Positions 1 through 7,891 of a stretch of DNA of 64,000 nucleotides are shown piece by piece. The notes beneath the pieces were generated by a model that worked only from the letters and a program-made list of their open reading frames with translations, ran no database searches and was not told where the DNA came from. Made by a program: the position numbers and the translations under genes. Source of the stretch: Enterovibrio norvegicus DSM 15893 (GTDB lineage: Bacteria > Pseudomonadota > Gammaproteobacteria > Enterobacterales > Vibrionaceae); contig NZ_FOWR01000002.1 of the NCBI RefSeq assembly GCF_900115495.1, forward strand, positions 62,001 through 126,000, given 5' to 3'. Every line of letters begins with the position of its first letter. The stretch's first letter is position 1.

Positions 1-13
1 TGCGGCCTTTTTT
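1..13 (+). terminator. Possible right arm of a terminator cut by the window edge
   Basis: The window opens with TGCGGCC followed by six T, which looks like the descending arm and U-tract of an intrinsic terminator. The left arm would lie outside the window, so this cannot be confirmed. It would end a plus-strand gene upstream, and in reverse it could help end the RTX gene that stops at 37. Confidence 0.3.
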
Positions 14-36
14 AACTGTATAATTTCATTCGGAAA

Positions 37-1404
37 TTAGACGAAATCAAACATGTCGCTAGATACTTTGTTGGCATTAAAGTCTTCAAGGGTAACGGTT
101 GTTTTGTTACCGAAGTCTAAAATAGTGTCGCTGCCAGATTGCGTCACGCCAACTTGTTTGAACGATGTCAGCAGTGAACTGTCAATCTGAAGCGTGTCAC
201 CTTGGCCTTTAGAGAAGTCCGCAATGGTGTTGTTGCCATCGCGATACTCAAAGAAGAAGGTATCCGCACCGAATCCACCAACCATGTAATCGTTGCCGTT
301 ACCGCCGACCAAGTAATCGTCGCCGTTTTCACCGTACAGGTGATCGTCATTACCGCCGCCATAGAGTTTGTCGTGTGCGGTGCCACCTTTGAGGGTATCG
401 TTGCCTAAGTGACCTTCTAGGATATCGTTGTGGAAACCACCATCAAGAAAATCATTACCTTTACCGCCGTTGAGGAAATCGTCGCCGGCATCGCCGTACA
501 GGGTGTCATCGCCCTCTGAACCACGCAGTTCGTCGTTATTGTTACCGCCATGCAGTTCATCGTTACCTGTGCCACCATGAAGGTAATCAAGGTTGTTACC
601 GCCATACATGGTGTCGTTGCCTTCACCACCTAGCATTCTGTCGTTGTTGCCTTCACCAAACATGGTGTCATGACCGTCACCGCCAACAAGGTAATCATTA
701 CCACCGCCGCCGTTTAACATGTCGTTGCCTTCATCACCGAACAGTTGGTCGCCGCCGTTACCACCAAACAGATTGTCATCACCTAGACCGCCGCCGAGTT
801 TATCTGCGCCGTCTTCACCTTGAAGGCTGTCGTTATCAGCACCGCCGTAGAGTTGGTCTGCTTCTGAGCCACCCCAAAGTGAATCTTCGCCTGCACCACC
901 GCGAATAAAGTCTTCACCTTCATTGCCCCACAGAACATCGTTACCTTCATCGCCGTTGATTTCATCGTTGCCAGTGTGGCCGAAAAGAACATCATTACCG
1001 CGACCGCCAGATAAGAAGTCGTTACCATCGTTGCCTTGTGCTTTATCGTCGCCATCACCGCCATAGATTTTGTCGTTCCCTTCGTTGCCAAAGAGACGAT
1101 CATGGCCAGTACCGCCAGAAACGTAATCATCGCCCAAACCACCTTCGACAAGGTCGTCTCCCGCATCGCCGTAAAGGTTATCATTGAGGAAGCCACCACG
1201 AACCCAATCGTTGCCTGCATCGCCGTGGACTTCATCAGTGCCGTCACCGCCGATTACCGTATCGTCACCATCGCCACCGTAGATAAAATCAGTGTCGCCG
1301 TCGCCCTGAATGTAATCGTTGCCGCCGTTCCCATAAATGAAATCAACACCTGGTGTGCCGATGATTTTGTCGTCGTTTTCCGTACCGTTAATGATGTTCG
1401 ACAT
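37..1404 (-). CDS. Small RTX protein built of calcium-binding nonapeptide repeats
   Basis: 455 residues. After about four N-terminal residues the protein is an almost unbroken run of roughly forty glycine/aspartate-rich nonapeptides of the GGxGxDxUx type (for example GGDGDDTVIGGDGTDEVHG). These form a parallel beta-roll that folds on binding Ca2+ outside the cell. The last ~75 residues (from about DTFFFEYRDGNNTIADF) leave the repeat and resemble the C-terminal uncleaved secretion signal of type I secretion substrates. There is no Sec signal peptide and no recognisable enzymatic or adhesin domain. Family knowledge says such proteins leave through an ABC/HlyD/TolC exporter, but none is encoded here. 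No neighbour reads in the same direction before 1891. It may be a surface-layer or matrix protein, or a repeat-only relative of a larger toxin. RTX assignment is firm; function unknown. Confidence 0.9.
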   Translation of the reverse strand: MSNIINGTENDDKIIGTPGVDFIYGNGGNDYIQGDGDTDFIYGGDGDDTVIGGDGTDEVHGDAGNDWVRGGFLNDNLYGDAGDDLVEGGLGDDYVSGGTGHDRLFGNEGNDKIYGGDGDDKAQGNDGNDFLSGGRGNDVLFGHTGNDEINGDEGNDVLWGNEGEDFIRGGAGEDSLWGGSEADQLYGGADNDSLQGEDGADKLGGGLGDDNLFGGNGGDQLFGDEGNDMLNGGGGNDYLVGGDGHDTMFGEGNNDRMLGGEGNDTMYGGNNLDYLHGGTGNDELHGGNNNDELRGSEGDDTLYGDAGDDFLNGGKGNDFLDGGFHNDILEGHLGNDTLKGGTAHDKLYGGGNDDHLYGENGDDYLVGGNGNDYMVGGFGADTFFFEYRDGNNTIADFSKGQGDTLQIDSSLLTSFKQVGVTQSGSDTILDFGNKTTVTLEDFNANKVSSDMFDFV

Positions 1405-1890
1405 GTTCTTTACCTTGTATATTTTTGAGGATGAGAAAATATTGTTATTTTTTTAAAGTGCCACGTCATTTTCGATAATATGAAAAGAATGCCAATCCAC
1501 CCTTTTCTCATTAGTGAGAATTAAGGTTTTAACTGAGTAAATAATCTAACTAAGAAGCATGCCTTTTATTTGAGCATTTCCTGAATTAAAGGTTTATCGA
1601 TTTATTTATAATTTAAAATCAGAAGGTTAGTATATTCTTTTCACTATGAGGAATAAGCATGAAAAGTTAACCCATCCTTTTTGATTGCTTTTGATTAGTG
1701 AGTATGAATTTTTTGCCAAATAGCATGTATTGTTGATTTTTCCCAACGGTTTTTTCATTTAAATATGAGGCGTACGTTGTTTGCTTTCTTTAATCAATAT
1801 TGAGAGTAAGCGTTGGATGGGATGGGGCAGGATTTGATGTTGGGTAGAAAAGGCCGCGAATGCGGCCTGTTTAGTAGCGTTACAGTGTGT
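1405..1890. other. Intergenic region upstream of the RTX gene
   Basis: An AT-rich stretch of 486 bp between the start of the RTX gene and the end of the thioesterase gene. It must hold the RTX promoter (minus strand). Apart from the hairpin at 1851-1868 I see no gene, strong repeat or recognisable operator in it. Confidence 0.5.
1845..1868 (-). terminator. Intrinsic terminator of the acyl-CoA thioesterase gene
   Basis: AGGCCGC and GCGGCCT (1851-1857 and 1862-1868) form a 7-bp GC stem with a 4-nt loop. Read on the minus strand the stem is followed by TTTTCT. It sits about 20 bp beyond the stop codon at 1891. Confidence 0.75.
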
Positions 1891-2376
1891 CTACTTAAAT
1901 AGCTTCACATGCGCTTCCATTTCTTCGCCGATTTGTTTACGCATGTTCATTAAGCGAATGGCAGACTGTTCCAATTCTTTATCTTCATCGGTTTCTGGCG
2001 TCCACTTGGGAATGGATGTGGGTTTCCCCACTTCATCAACCGCGACCATGATGACGATACAGTGCGTGGTGAGCCTGTTTTTGAGTTCCTTTGGATCGCT
2101 GGCTTGCACATCAATGGCAATGTGCATGGAGGAATTACCGGTATAAATCACCTTTGCGCTGACTTCGACAAGGTTGCCGACATGAATCGGTGCAACAAAA
2201 CGAATGCCGCCTGCATAGGCGGTAATACAGTACTTGCCACTCCATCCCGCGGCGCAGGCATAGGCTGCAAGGTCAATCCATTTCATGGCGGCACCACCGT
2301 GCACCTTTCCGCCAAAATTCACGTCACTGGGCTCTGCCAGAAAGCGTAATGTTATGTCCCTTTGTTGTGCACTCAT
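1891..2376 (-). CDS. Hotdog-fold acyl-CoA thioesterase
   Basis: 161 residues with the cytosolic acyl-CoA hydrolase (YciA/BACH-like) signature: an N-terminal strand ending in DVNFGGKVHGGAAMKWID, a central helix, then GGIRFVAPIHVGNLVEVSAKVIY and a C-terminal charged helix. Such enzymes hydrolyse acyl-CoA thioesters to free acid and CoA in the cytoplasm; the chain-length preference cannot be read from sequence. The open frame extends to 2460. I place the start at 2376 because AAGGA lies 8 nt upstream on the minus strand and because homology begins only after MSAQQRD. The extra 28 residues of the long frame look like untranslated leader. The gene is monocistronic with its own terminator. Confidence 0.85.
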   Translation of the reverse strand: MSAQQRDITLRFLAEPSDVNFGGKVHGGAAMKWIDLAAYACAAGWSGKYCITAYAGGIRFVAPIHVGNLVEVSAKVIYTGNSSMHIAIDVQASDPKELKNRLTTHCIVIMVAVDEVGKPTSIPKWTPETDEDKELEQSAIRLMNMRKQIGEEMEAHVKLFK

Positions 2377-2494
2377 TGTTGTAATCCTTACTGCATGAAT
2401 TACTTTAGTTATAACAAAGAATGAGGGAGACAAGTAGGGGATAGTCAGCGTTACTGTCACTTAAAAGGGATTCAAGAGATAGTTAAGGCTGTTT

Positions 2495-3295
2495 ATGAAT
2501 ATGCTGTATGATGACGACGTTTTCATTCTTCAATCCAGCTCGCCATGTTTTGGCGTGCTTGGACACATTCTAAGACGCACTATGTCCGCTACTGATTCGC
2601 AGAACCACACCATTGTTGATGATTTTGTTGCACCTGCTTGCGAGGGTTTCATCTCGCTGCTGTATCAAGATGATGACATCTTATTGATCGACAAACCCAG
2701 TGGGCTGTTTAGCCTTTCCGGTAAAAACCCGCTGAATTGGGATTCGGTGCATTATCGCTTGGTTCATGGGCAAGAAGGACGAACGCGCGCCTTTCCCGAT
2801 GCAAAACTTCCTCACCGCTTAGATTTCGGCACCTCTGGCATCATGGTTGTGGCATTGCATGCCGAGTCTGCAAAGCACCTGAATAAACAATTCCAAGACA
2901 GAGCCGTTCAGAAGCAATACATGGCGATGTTGGAAGGTTGGGTATCTGAGGATCACGGCCAGATAACGGCTGCCATTGCAAAAGACAAAACCCTGTTCCC
3001 GCGCGTGAAATTATGTGCCGACACAGGCAAGCGCTCGGTGAGCGATTATGCGGTTATTACGCGCTATCCCAACCCACAACGCACACTCGTCAAATACACG
3101 CCAGTGACAGGGCGAACGCATCAACTGCGCATACACAGTTTGTCGATGGGGCATCCTATTTTAGGGTGTGATTTGTACAGCAGCGATACCAGTGAGCGCT
3201 TGGCCTCCCGATTACAGTTACATGCAAGTGATTTGTTCTTTGTGCATCCCATGACGGGAGAAAAAGTGCACGGTCAGAGTGAGTGCCCATTTTAA
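2495..3295 (+). CDS. RluA-family pseudouridine synthase
   Basis: 266 residues. The catalytic motif HRLDFGTSG carries the Asp that isomerises uridine. It is preceded by LLIDKPSGLFSLSG and followed by the binding motif TGRTHQLRIHSLSMGHPILG. There is no S4 RNA-binding domain. That pattern fits RluA (23S rRNA U746/tRNA U32) or a close paralogue such as TruC, so I leave the symbol empty. Start is uncertain. ATG 2495 has TAAGG six bases upstream, but the first 29 residues do not look like the family. ATG 2582 (MSATDSQ) would give a product of usual length (237 aa), and a TATGAT hexamer at 2507-2512 could be a -10 box serving that later start. It stands alone, divergent from the thioesterase and convergent with the Spo0M-like gene. 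Confidence 0.88.
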   Translation: MNMLYDDDVFILQSSSPCFGVLGHILRRTMSATDSQNHTIVDDFVAPACEGFISLLYQDDDILLIDKPSGLFSLSGKNPLNWDSVHYRLVHGQEGRTRAFPDAKLPHRLDFGTSGIMVVALHAESAKHLNKQFQDRAVQKQYMAMLEGWVSEDHGQITAAIAKDKTLFPRVKLCADTGKRSVSDYAVITRYPNPQRTLVKYTPVTGRTHQLRIHSLSMGHPILGCDLYSSDTSERLASRLQLHASDLFFVHPMTGEKVHGQSECPF

Positions 3296-3309
3296 AAATA
3301 AAGTTTTAG

Positions 3310-3337
3310 GAAAAAGAAAAGCCTGCTAAGCAGGCTT
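3310..3337 (-). terminator. Intrinsic terminator of the Spo0M-like gene
   Basis: A perfect 9-bp stem, AAGCCTGCT and AGCAGGCTT around a single A (3319-3337), is followed on the minus strand by TTTTCTTTTT. It may also end the convergent pseudouridine synthase gene. Confidence 0.85.
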
Positions 3338-3359
3338 GGCGATGATGATGTTTAAGGTG

Positions 3360-4100
3360 TTATGCACCCAGCGTCGATGATAGTGCTTGCTGCACTTCCG
3401 CATCTGATGCATTGCGAGAAATGGTGAAAGAACGGTACATATCACCGCGTCCCATTGCGCGATCGATTTCTGCGAGGCAATGAATGCGGTCGCCGTCCAG
3501 AATGAAGGAAAGCTCGATTTCCTTTTTACTGAAGAATCCGCTGTTTTGAAACTCTAACTCTTGGTAACAGCCAGAACGTGAGGAAAAACCGTTGCCGTTC
3601 AATTGACCTTGCTCAACGTCTGCTTTCACCATGCGGTAGCCTTCGCTTTCAAGCAGGCTGATCACTTGTTGTACTGCAGGCAGAGGGCGAATTTCTAGGT
3701 AATCTCTGTCCGTTGGGTCGATAGCGAAATCAATGTCCAGCGACGTTTCTACCCACACTTTTGATTGGTTGTAGTTAGCTGATACTGCGGTGATAGGCGT
3801 TTCGTCATGTAATGGCATGTCGAAAGAAATCGATCTTTCTTCACCCGGCTGGATCACGAAAGGGTCAACGGCTTGCATCGAACCCAAAATGAAATTCTGA
3901 TAACTCACGCTGTCGTCAGATTCCACTTTTACTTCGGTGCACAGTTTGAGTGAAATGGCATCGACTTGTTGCTCAATGTCGCCACCCTTAATGTGAATGG
4001 TGCCGGTTAGCATTGCGCCTTGGTAGACAGATTCGTTGTCTAAAACGGTGTCGACTTTAGCTGCACCAATACCTAATGATGCTTTCAATTTTTTAAACAT
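3360..4100 (-). CDS. Spo0M-like sporulation-control (SpoOM, arrestin-fold) family protein
   Basis: 246 residues. It opens with MFKKLKASLGIGAAKVDTVL and continues with alternating beta strands (GAMLTGTIHIKGGDIEQQVD, then PGEERSISFDMPLHDETP), the pattern of the SpoOM family, which has an arrestin-like beta-sandwich. Bacillus Spo0M negatively influences sporulation initiation, but this organism does not sporulate, so the role here is unknown. There is no signal peptide or membrane segment, so it is probably cytoplasmic. I start at 4100, where AGGG lies a few bases upstream; the open frame reaches 4139 but the first 13 residues lack support. Monocistronic. Confidence 0.82.
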   Translation of the reverse strand: MFKKLKASLGIGAAKVDTVLDNESVYQGAMLTGTIHIKGGDIEQQVDAISLKLCTEVKVESDDSVSYQNFILGSMQAVDPFVIQPGEERSISFDMPLHDETPITAVSANYNQSKVWVETSLDIDFAIDPTDRDYLEIRPLPAVQQVISLLESEGYRMVKADVEQGQLNGNGFSSRSGCYQELEFQNSGFFSKKEIELSFILDGDRIHCLAEIDRAMGRGDMYRSFTISRNASDAEVQQALSSTLGA

Positions 4101-4311
4101 GCTTGTCCCTTTTTCTTTGTGGCAATTCTCTTTGCTCATCTCTTATTTACATAAACCTGCCAATGTAGACAAGCGACAATAATGTTAATTCCCTGCATTC
4201 CCAATTCGTTGATAAGCAATAACTCACGAAGGAAATGAGCGTCACTTTATGTTGACTTAGATGCAGTGTTGGATAGCGAGATTGAACATTGAAGGCGATG
4301 TTGTGCTGTCA

Positions 4312-4338
4312 ACGACCCATAAACTTGCTGAGGGTCGT
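4312..4338. other. Hairpin downstream of miaE
   Basis: ACGACCC and GGGTCGT form a 7-bp stem with a 13-nt loop just after the miaE stop codon. No T-run follows on either strand, so it may be a weak or factor-assisted terminator. Confidence 0.35.
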
Positions 4339-4345
4339 GAACAAT

Positions 4346-5131
4346 TTACGCGGCTTGCAGCGGTGACCCGCTGTGGAAACGGAACATGTCATCCGGTGTT
4401 TGGATCAGCATTGCTTCTTTTTCGCCGATCAGTTTGATGCGATCTTGAATGTCTCCGCCCGCGATAGCGGCGGCTAAGGTCAAGTAGTCCTGATAGTGGC
4501 GTGCCTCTGAACGTAGCAGTGAGATATAGAACTTCTGCAGCTCCGCATCAAGATAGGGGGCTATTTTTGCAAAGCGCTCGCAAGAACGCGCTTCAATGTA
4601 AGCACCGACAATCAGTTTATCGATCAATGTGGCAGGTTCATGCGTTCGCACGGCTGACATCATTCCTTTCGCATAGCGGCCTGCATGCAGAGGCGAGTAG
4701 GGCATGTCACGCTTTTCCATGATCTCGATAACTTGCTCAAAATGATGGAACTCTTCTTTAATCAAGCGAACCATTTTATCGATAAGATCTTGGCTGTGCT
4801 CAAACCCGGCTTTGGGCGTTAATGGTGCGCTCAAACCATTTTTCTTCGCGTGAAAAACACCATCTCGTTGACGTTGGTACACGAAATCTTCGTAAGGTTT
4901 TGCCCACTCTAAAAGCAATGAACCACTGTTTTTGTCGATGCCGTATTTGCGAATTAACCACATTGCGGTTTGCGCAGCTTTCAGCTCGCAGTTCGCGTGA
5001 TCACGCAGCAGGATGGTTTCATTCTCTGGTTTAATGGCTTCATCTATCCATGCCTGTGGCGTTTCGCAGTGGAGAAATCCACGAACAGGCTCTAAGAGTT
5101 GTTCTAATTCTTGGCTAAGTTGCATCGACAT
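4346..5131 (-). CDS. miaE: tRNA 2-methylthio-N6-isopentenyladenosine hydroxylase MiaE
   Basis: 261 residues. MiaE is a non-haem di-iron monooxygenase that hydroxylates the isopentenyl group of ms2i6A at position 37 of tRNAs reading UNN codons. Ferritin-like metal ligands are visible: the HANCELKAAQ helix, EEFHHFEQVIEIM, the GAYIEARSCERF helix and SEARHYQDYL. Length is typical for the family. A TATAAT hexamer on the minus strand at 5164-5169 is a candidate -10 box; the promoter therefore lies in the same 130 bp as the putative operator of the divergent WYL-regulator operon. No miaA or miaB lies nearby, which is usual. Confidence 0.92.
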   Translation of the reverse strand: MSMQLSQELEQLLEPVRGFLHCETPQAWIDEAIKPENETILLRDHANCELKAAQTAMWLIRKYGIDKNSGSLLLEWAKPYEDFVYQRQRDGVFHAKKNGLSAPLTPKAGFEHSQDLIDKMVRLIKEEFHHFEQVIEIMEKRDMPYSPLHAGRYAKGMMSAVRTHEPATLIDKLIVGAYIEARSCERFAKIAPYLDAELQKFYISLLRSEARHYQDYLTLAAAIAGGDIQDRIKLIGEKEAMLIQTPDDMFRFHSGSPLQAA

Positions 5132-5197
5132 TTCTGTTCTTTTTTATGGTGTTGAGGGCATCTATTATACAAGCAGCGAGAGTTGAGAGAAACTCTC

Positions 5198-5214
5198 CTG
5201 ACATGTTCTGTCAG
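5198..5214. promoter_or_regulatory. Putative operator for the downstream YafY/WYL regulator
   Basis: CTGACA-TGTTC-TGTCAG is a perfect 6-5-6 inverted repeat 49 bp before the start at 5263. A second repeat, GAGAGTT-N6-AACTCTC, adjoins it at 5178-5197. Position suggests autoregulation of the 5263-6291 operon and possibly an effect on divergent miaE. The assignment to this regulator is inference. Confidence 0.45.
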
Positions 5215-5262
5215 TAGCTGGCAGTAAGCTTCTTTCAACCCCACATGAAAGGAGAAAACACC

Positions 5263-5589
5263 ATGGATAACATCGTTGAAACGGTGCGCTTTAAATTGAA
5301 AGAAGGCACGGACGTTCAAACATTCCTTGCTGCGGCAGAGGGTACATTGCCTTACATCAGTAGTTGCGAAGGGTTTGTTTACCGTTCATTGAGTTTGAAT
5401 GAAGAAACACAAGAATGGACAGACATTGTGTATTGGACCAACCTCGCCAATGCGCAGGCGGCATCAAACAGCTTCATGCAAGATGCTGGTGCGCAAAAAA
5501 TGGTGTCACATATTGATGGCGCTACACTTGTTATGGCGCATGAGTCCGTCAAAATGAGTGCCATGGGTGAGTGTGTAGAGTCAGCTTAG
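5263..5589 (+). CDS. Small ABM-like (dimeric alpha+beta barrel) protein
   Basis: 108 residues beginning MDNIVETVRFKLKEGTD. The pattern of one betaalpha-beta unit, then SCEGFVYRSLSLNEETQEWTD and a C-terminal HIDGATLVMAHE strand resembles antibiotic-biosynthesis-monooxygenase/EthD-like ferredoxin-fold proteins. Some of these act as small cofactor-free oxygenases or detoxification proteins, but no catalytic residue can be assigned. The start at 5263 has a strong AAAGGAGA ribosome binding site; the longer frame from 5245 would begin inside that site. It is the first gene of a two-gene operon, 12 bp ahead of the WYL regulator that probably controls it. Confidence 0.75.
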   Translation: MDNIVETVRFKLKEGTDVQTFLAAAEGTLPYISSCEGFVYRSLSLNEETQEWTDIVYWTNLANAQAASNSFMQDAGAQKMVSHIDGATLVMAHESVKMSAMGECVESA

Positions 5590-5601
5590 CAAGGAAGTTA
5601 A

Positions 5602-6291
5602 ATGAGTAAATCGGAGCGTTTGTTTGAGCTGTTAACCCTGTTGCGTTCTAAGCGTTACGCGGTGACAGCCATGACGATGGCAGAAGAGCTAGGCGTCAGC
5701 GAACGCACGATTTACCGTGATGTCCAATCTCTGCAGCTTTCAGGTGTGCCCATTGAAGGCGAGGCAGGGGTTGGGTATCGATTAGGCAAAGGTTCTCATC
5801 TGCCCCCACTCATGTTCACCGAAGAAGAAATGCTCGCCATGGAGCTCGGTATGCGCATGGTGAGAGCATGGTCCGACAGGCAACTGGCTGCGGCTTCTCA
5901 TTCTGCATCAAGAAAAATCCATTCCATCTTACCGGATCATCTTCGTGCCCAAATAGGGGCGTTCCCCATTGAAGTGCCAACATTTCATGTCGGCAGTGAA
6001 AATGCTGATCGCAATGAATTATTGCGGGAGGCAACGGCGCAGTTTAATAAAATCCAAATTCATTACGAAACGGGTGAAGGCATTGTGTCTGATAGGGTGG
6101 TACAACCGCTTGGGCAAGTCTATTGGGGAAAGGTTTGGACCTTAGTGGCGTGGTGTGAACTGAGGAATGACTACCGAAGTTTTCGCATCGATCGCATCCT
6201 GCGAGTTGATTCGTTAGCGGATACGTTTACTACACACAACGAGAAATCTTTTCAGCATTATTTAGCCGCAAGCTACGGCTGTGAGAAATAA
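5602..6291 (+). CDS. YafY-type HTH/WYL transcriptional regulator
   Basis: 229 residues. Residues about 5-58 form a winged helix (SKRYAVTAMTMAEELGVSERTIYRDVQ). Residues about 130-215 form a WYL domain, with the trio seen only loosely as WGKVWTLVAWCELRNDYRSF. These regulators bind DNA through the HTH and sense an unknown ligand (a nucleotide or a single-stranded nucleic acid in studied cases) through WYL. It commonly sits beside the small enzyme gene it controls, as here. A GGAAG ribosome binding site precedes the ATG. Confidence 0.88.
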   Translation: MSKSERLFELLTLLRSKRYAVTAMTMAEELGVSERTIYRDVQSLQLSGVPIEGEAGVGYRLGKGSHLPPLMFTEEEMLAMELGMRMVRAWSDRQLAAASHSASRKIHSILPDHLRAQIGAFPIEVPTFHVGSENADRNELLREATAQFNKIQIHYETGEGIVSDRVVQPLGQVYWGKVWTLVAWCELRNDYRSFRIDRILRVDSLADTFTTHNEKSFQHYLAASYGCEK

Positions 6292-6403
6292 CTTTATTGC
6301 GTAAGGTAAACCATTTCAAAAATCACTCCGTAATGACTGTTCGCTGATCAGCTAAATCGAGCAAACGCTCTCAACCTTTAATATATGGAATAGGAGAAAT
6401 CAT

Positions 6404-6928
6404 ATGATTTCTACGAAGGTCGTATCGTCTCTAAAATCAGCACTACTTTCTGTGTTCGTTGTATTTGCAGTTTCTGCTTGCAGCGCACAAGCTAAACATC
6501 ACGAGTCAATGCACGAAAAACCAAAACAAAATATCGTCGAAATAGCAGCAGGAAACCCAGATTTCAGTACGCTAGTCGCTGCAGTGAAAGCGGCTGGCCT
6601 TGTTGAAACGCTTCAAGGGAAGGGGCCTTTTACGGTTTTTGCACCCACCAATGAAGCATTTGCAAAGCTACCAGCAGGCACAGTTGAAAGCCTATTGCAG
6701 CCAGAAAACAAAGACCAGCTTGTTGCTATTCTCACGTATCACGTTGTGCCAGGGAAAGTGATGGCAAAAGACGTGGTAGGTCTGACAGAGGCTACGACAG
6801 CGCAAGGCAGTGTTATTTCAATCGACACCACGAACGGCGTGAAAGTCGATAACGCCAATGTGGTCGCGACAGATATCGAAGCATCAAACGGCGTTATTCA
6901 CGTGATTGATAGCGTGATTATTCCTTAG
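6404..6928 (+). CDS. Fasciclin (FAS1) domain lipoprotein
   Basis: 174 residues. An N-terminal hydrophobic stretch ends in VSAC with Cys26, a lipoprotein signal for signal peptidase II. A linker of about 15 residues with several His and Met follows, then one FAS1 domain (about 45-174) with its two hallmark motifs: GPFTVFAPTNEAFAKLP and the H-box region LTYHVVPGKV. It ends in GVIHVIDSVIIP. FAS1 proteins mediate adhesion or surface/matrix contacts; the bacterial role is poorly known. AGGAG lies upstream of the ATG, and the gene has its own terminator. Confidence 0.9.
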   Translation: MISTKVVSSLKSALLSVFVVFAVSACSAQAKHHESMHEKPKQNIVEIAAGNPDFSTLVAAVKAAGLVETLQGKGPFTVFAPTNEAFAKLPAGTVESLLQPENKDQLVAILTYHVVPGKVMAKDVVGLTEATTAQGSVISIDTTNGVKVDNANVVATDIEASNGVIHVIDSVIIP

Positions 6929-6965
6929 ACAAGTTTGCTACGATTATTCCCACCCATCTCGATTC

Positions 6966-6992
6966 AAGCGGACCTTTGAGTTCGCTTTTTTT
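6966..6992 (+). terminator. Intrinsic terminator after the fasciclin gene
   Basis: AAGCGGAC pairs with GTTCGCTT (one G-T pair) around a short loop and is followed by a run of T, 37 bp after the stop codon. Confidence 0.75.
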
Positions 6993-7191
6993 CGTGAAAC
7001 CATACAGGTAATTTGCAACTGATGCTCTTCGTTTCATCGATTTGCCAATATATCTCAATTGTCCATATATTCGTCATCAATAACTTATTGTTTGTGCATT
7101 CATGAGTTTGCTAAGTTGAGTGTTTTAGCGAAAATCAATGTTAATACATTTATCTATTCGTTTAATTTTTATGACAAAAAAGAGATGACTT

Positions 7192-7815
7192 ATGTTTGGG
7201 AAATGGTTGGTTGTTATTGCTGTACTGGGGGCGGTGTCGCTATCTGGCTGTGTGCGAGTTTTGTCTCCCGAAGAGACTGCTCCTGATATTAGTTATGTTT
7301 CAGCAGAGGCATTTAACATTGCAGTACGTGACGCTCGTCCATATGTTTTGGATGGAGATAAAGCGAGTAGTTTTGAAGGGTTGACTCGATCTGCGCTGGG
7401 TATTCCCTATAGCCAAAATACAGCGACAAAAGAGCCAATGGCCGATTATATAGCTAAGCGCCTAGAAGCAGGCTTCAAAAATAAAGGCATCGAAGTCAAT
7501 GTAATCTCTACTGATATGAATACATCAAATAAAGAAATTTATGCAAAGAGTATTGAGTCTGGAAACAAGGGGATTTTGATTGTGTTGAAAGAATGGAAAT
7601 ATGATTACCATTCTTTCAGTGATAACTCGTGGTATGACATGGACGTTGTTATCGTCGATGAGTTGGGTAATAAGAAACTTGCAAAACGATTTGTAGGTGA
7701 AGATGACATCCCTGATTTTGATGACGCCATCGTAAACGAAATGCAACTGATCTACAAAGCGCGATTTGAGAAAGTATTTCAAGATGAGAGTGTTCGTCAG
7801 GCGTTACTTAACTAG
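7192..7815 (+). CDS. Uncharacterised lipoprotein (YajG-like)
   Basis: 207 residues. A signal peptide ends in LSGC (Cys20), so this is a predicted lipoprotein. The mature part has an alpha/beta pattern: FNIAVRDARPYVLDG, YIAKRLEAGFKNKGIEVNV, ILIVLKEWKYDYHSFSDNSW, then a late KARFEKVFQDESVRQALL helix. It resembles YajG-like proteins, in which a helix is followed by a strand and a conserved KEWKxD-type segment. I cannot name a function. The upstream 260 bp are AT-rich and it is monocistronic with a strong terminator. It is probably in the outer membrane, since Asp is absent at position +2 (VRV follows the Cys). Confidence 0.75.
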   Translation: MFGKWLVVIAVLGAVSLSGCVRVLSPEETAPDISYVSAEAFNIAVRDARPYVLDGDKASSFEGLTRSALGIPYSQNTATKEPMADYIAKRLEAGFKNKGIEVNVISTDMNTSNKEIYAKSIESGNKGILIVLKEWKYDYHSFSDNSWYDMDVVIVDELGNKKLAKRFVGEDDIPDFDDAIVNEMQLIYKARFEKVFQDESVRQALLN

Positions 7816-7825
7816 TTGAAACTTT

Positions 7826-7865
7826 GATAATAAAAAGCGAGCTAGTAGCTCGCTTTTTTATTATC
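7826..7865 (+). terminator. Long bidirectional terminator
   Basis: A near-perfect inverted repeat whose core is AGCGAGCTA and TAGCTCGCT, flanked by A-runs on the left and T-runs on the right, lies between two convergent genes. It can end both the lipoprotein gene and the SulP gene. Confidence 0.88.
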
Positions 7866-7891
7866 AAACTGTGAGTGACGCTGACTAAGCG

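Noticed and set aside
168-1428. Long antisense open frames across the RTX gene
   Set aside because: They arise from the 27-bp periodicity of the repeats; their translations are low-complexity and have no ribosome binding sites.
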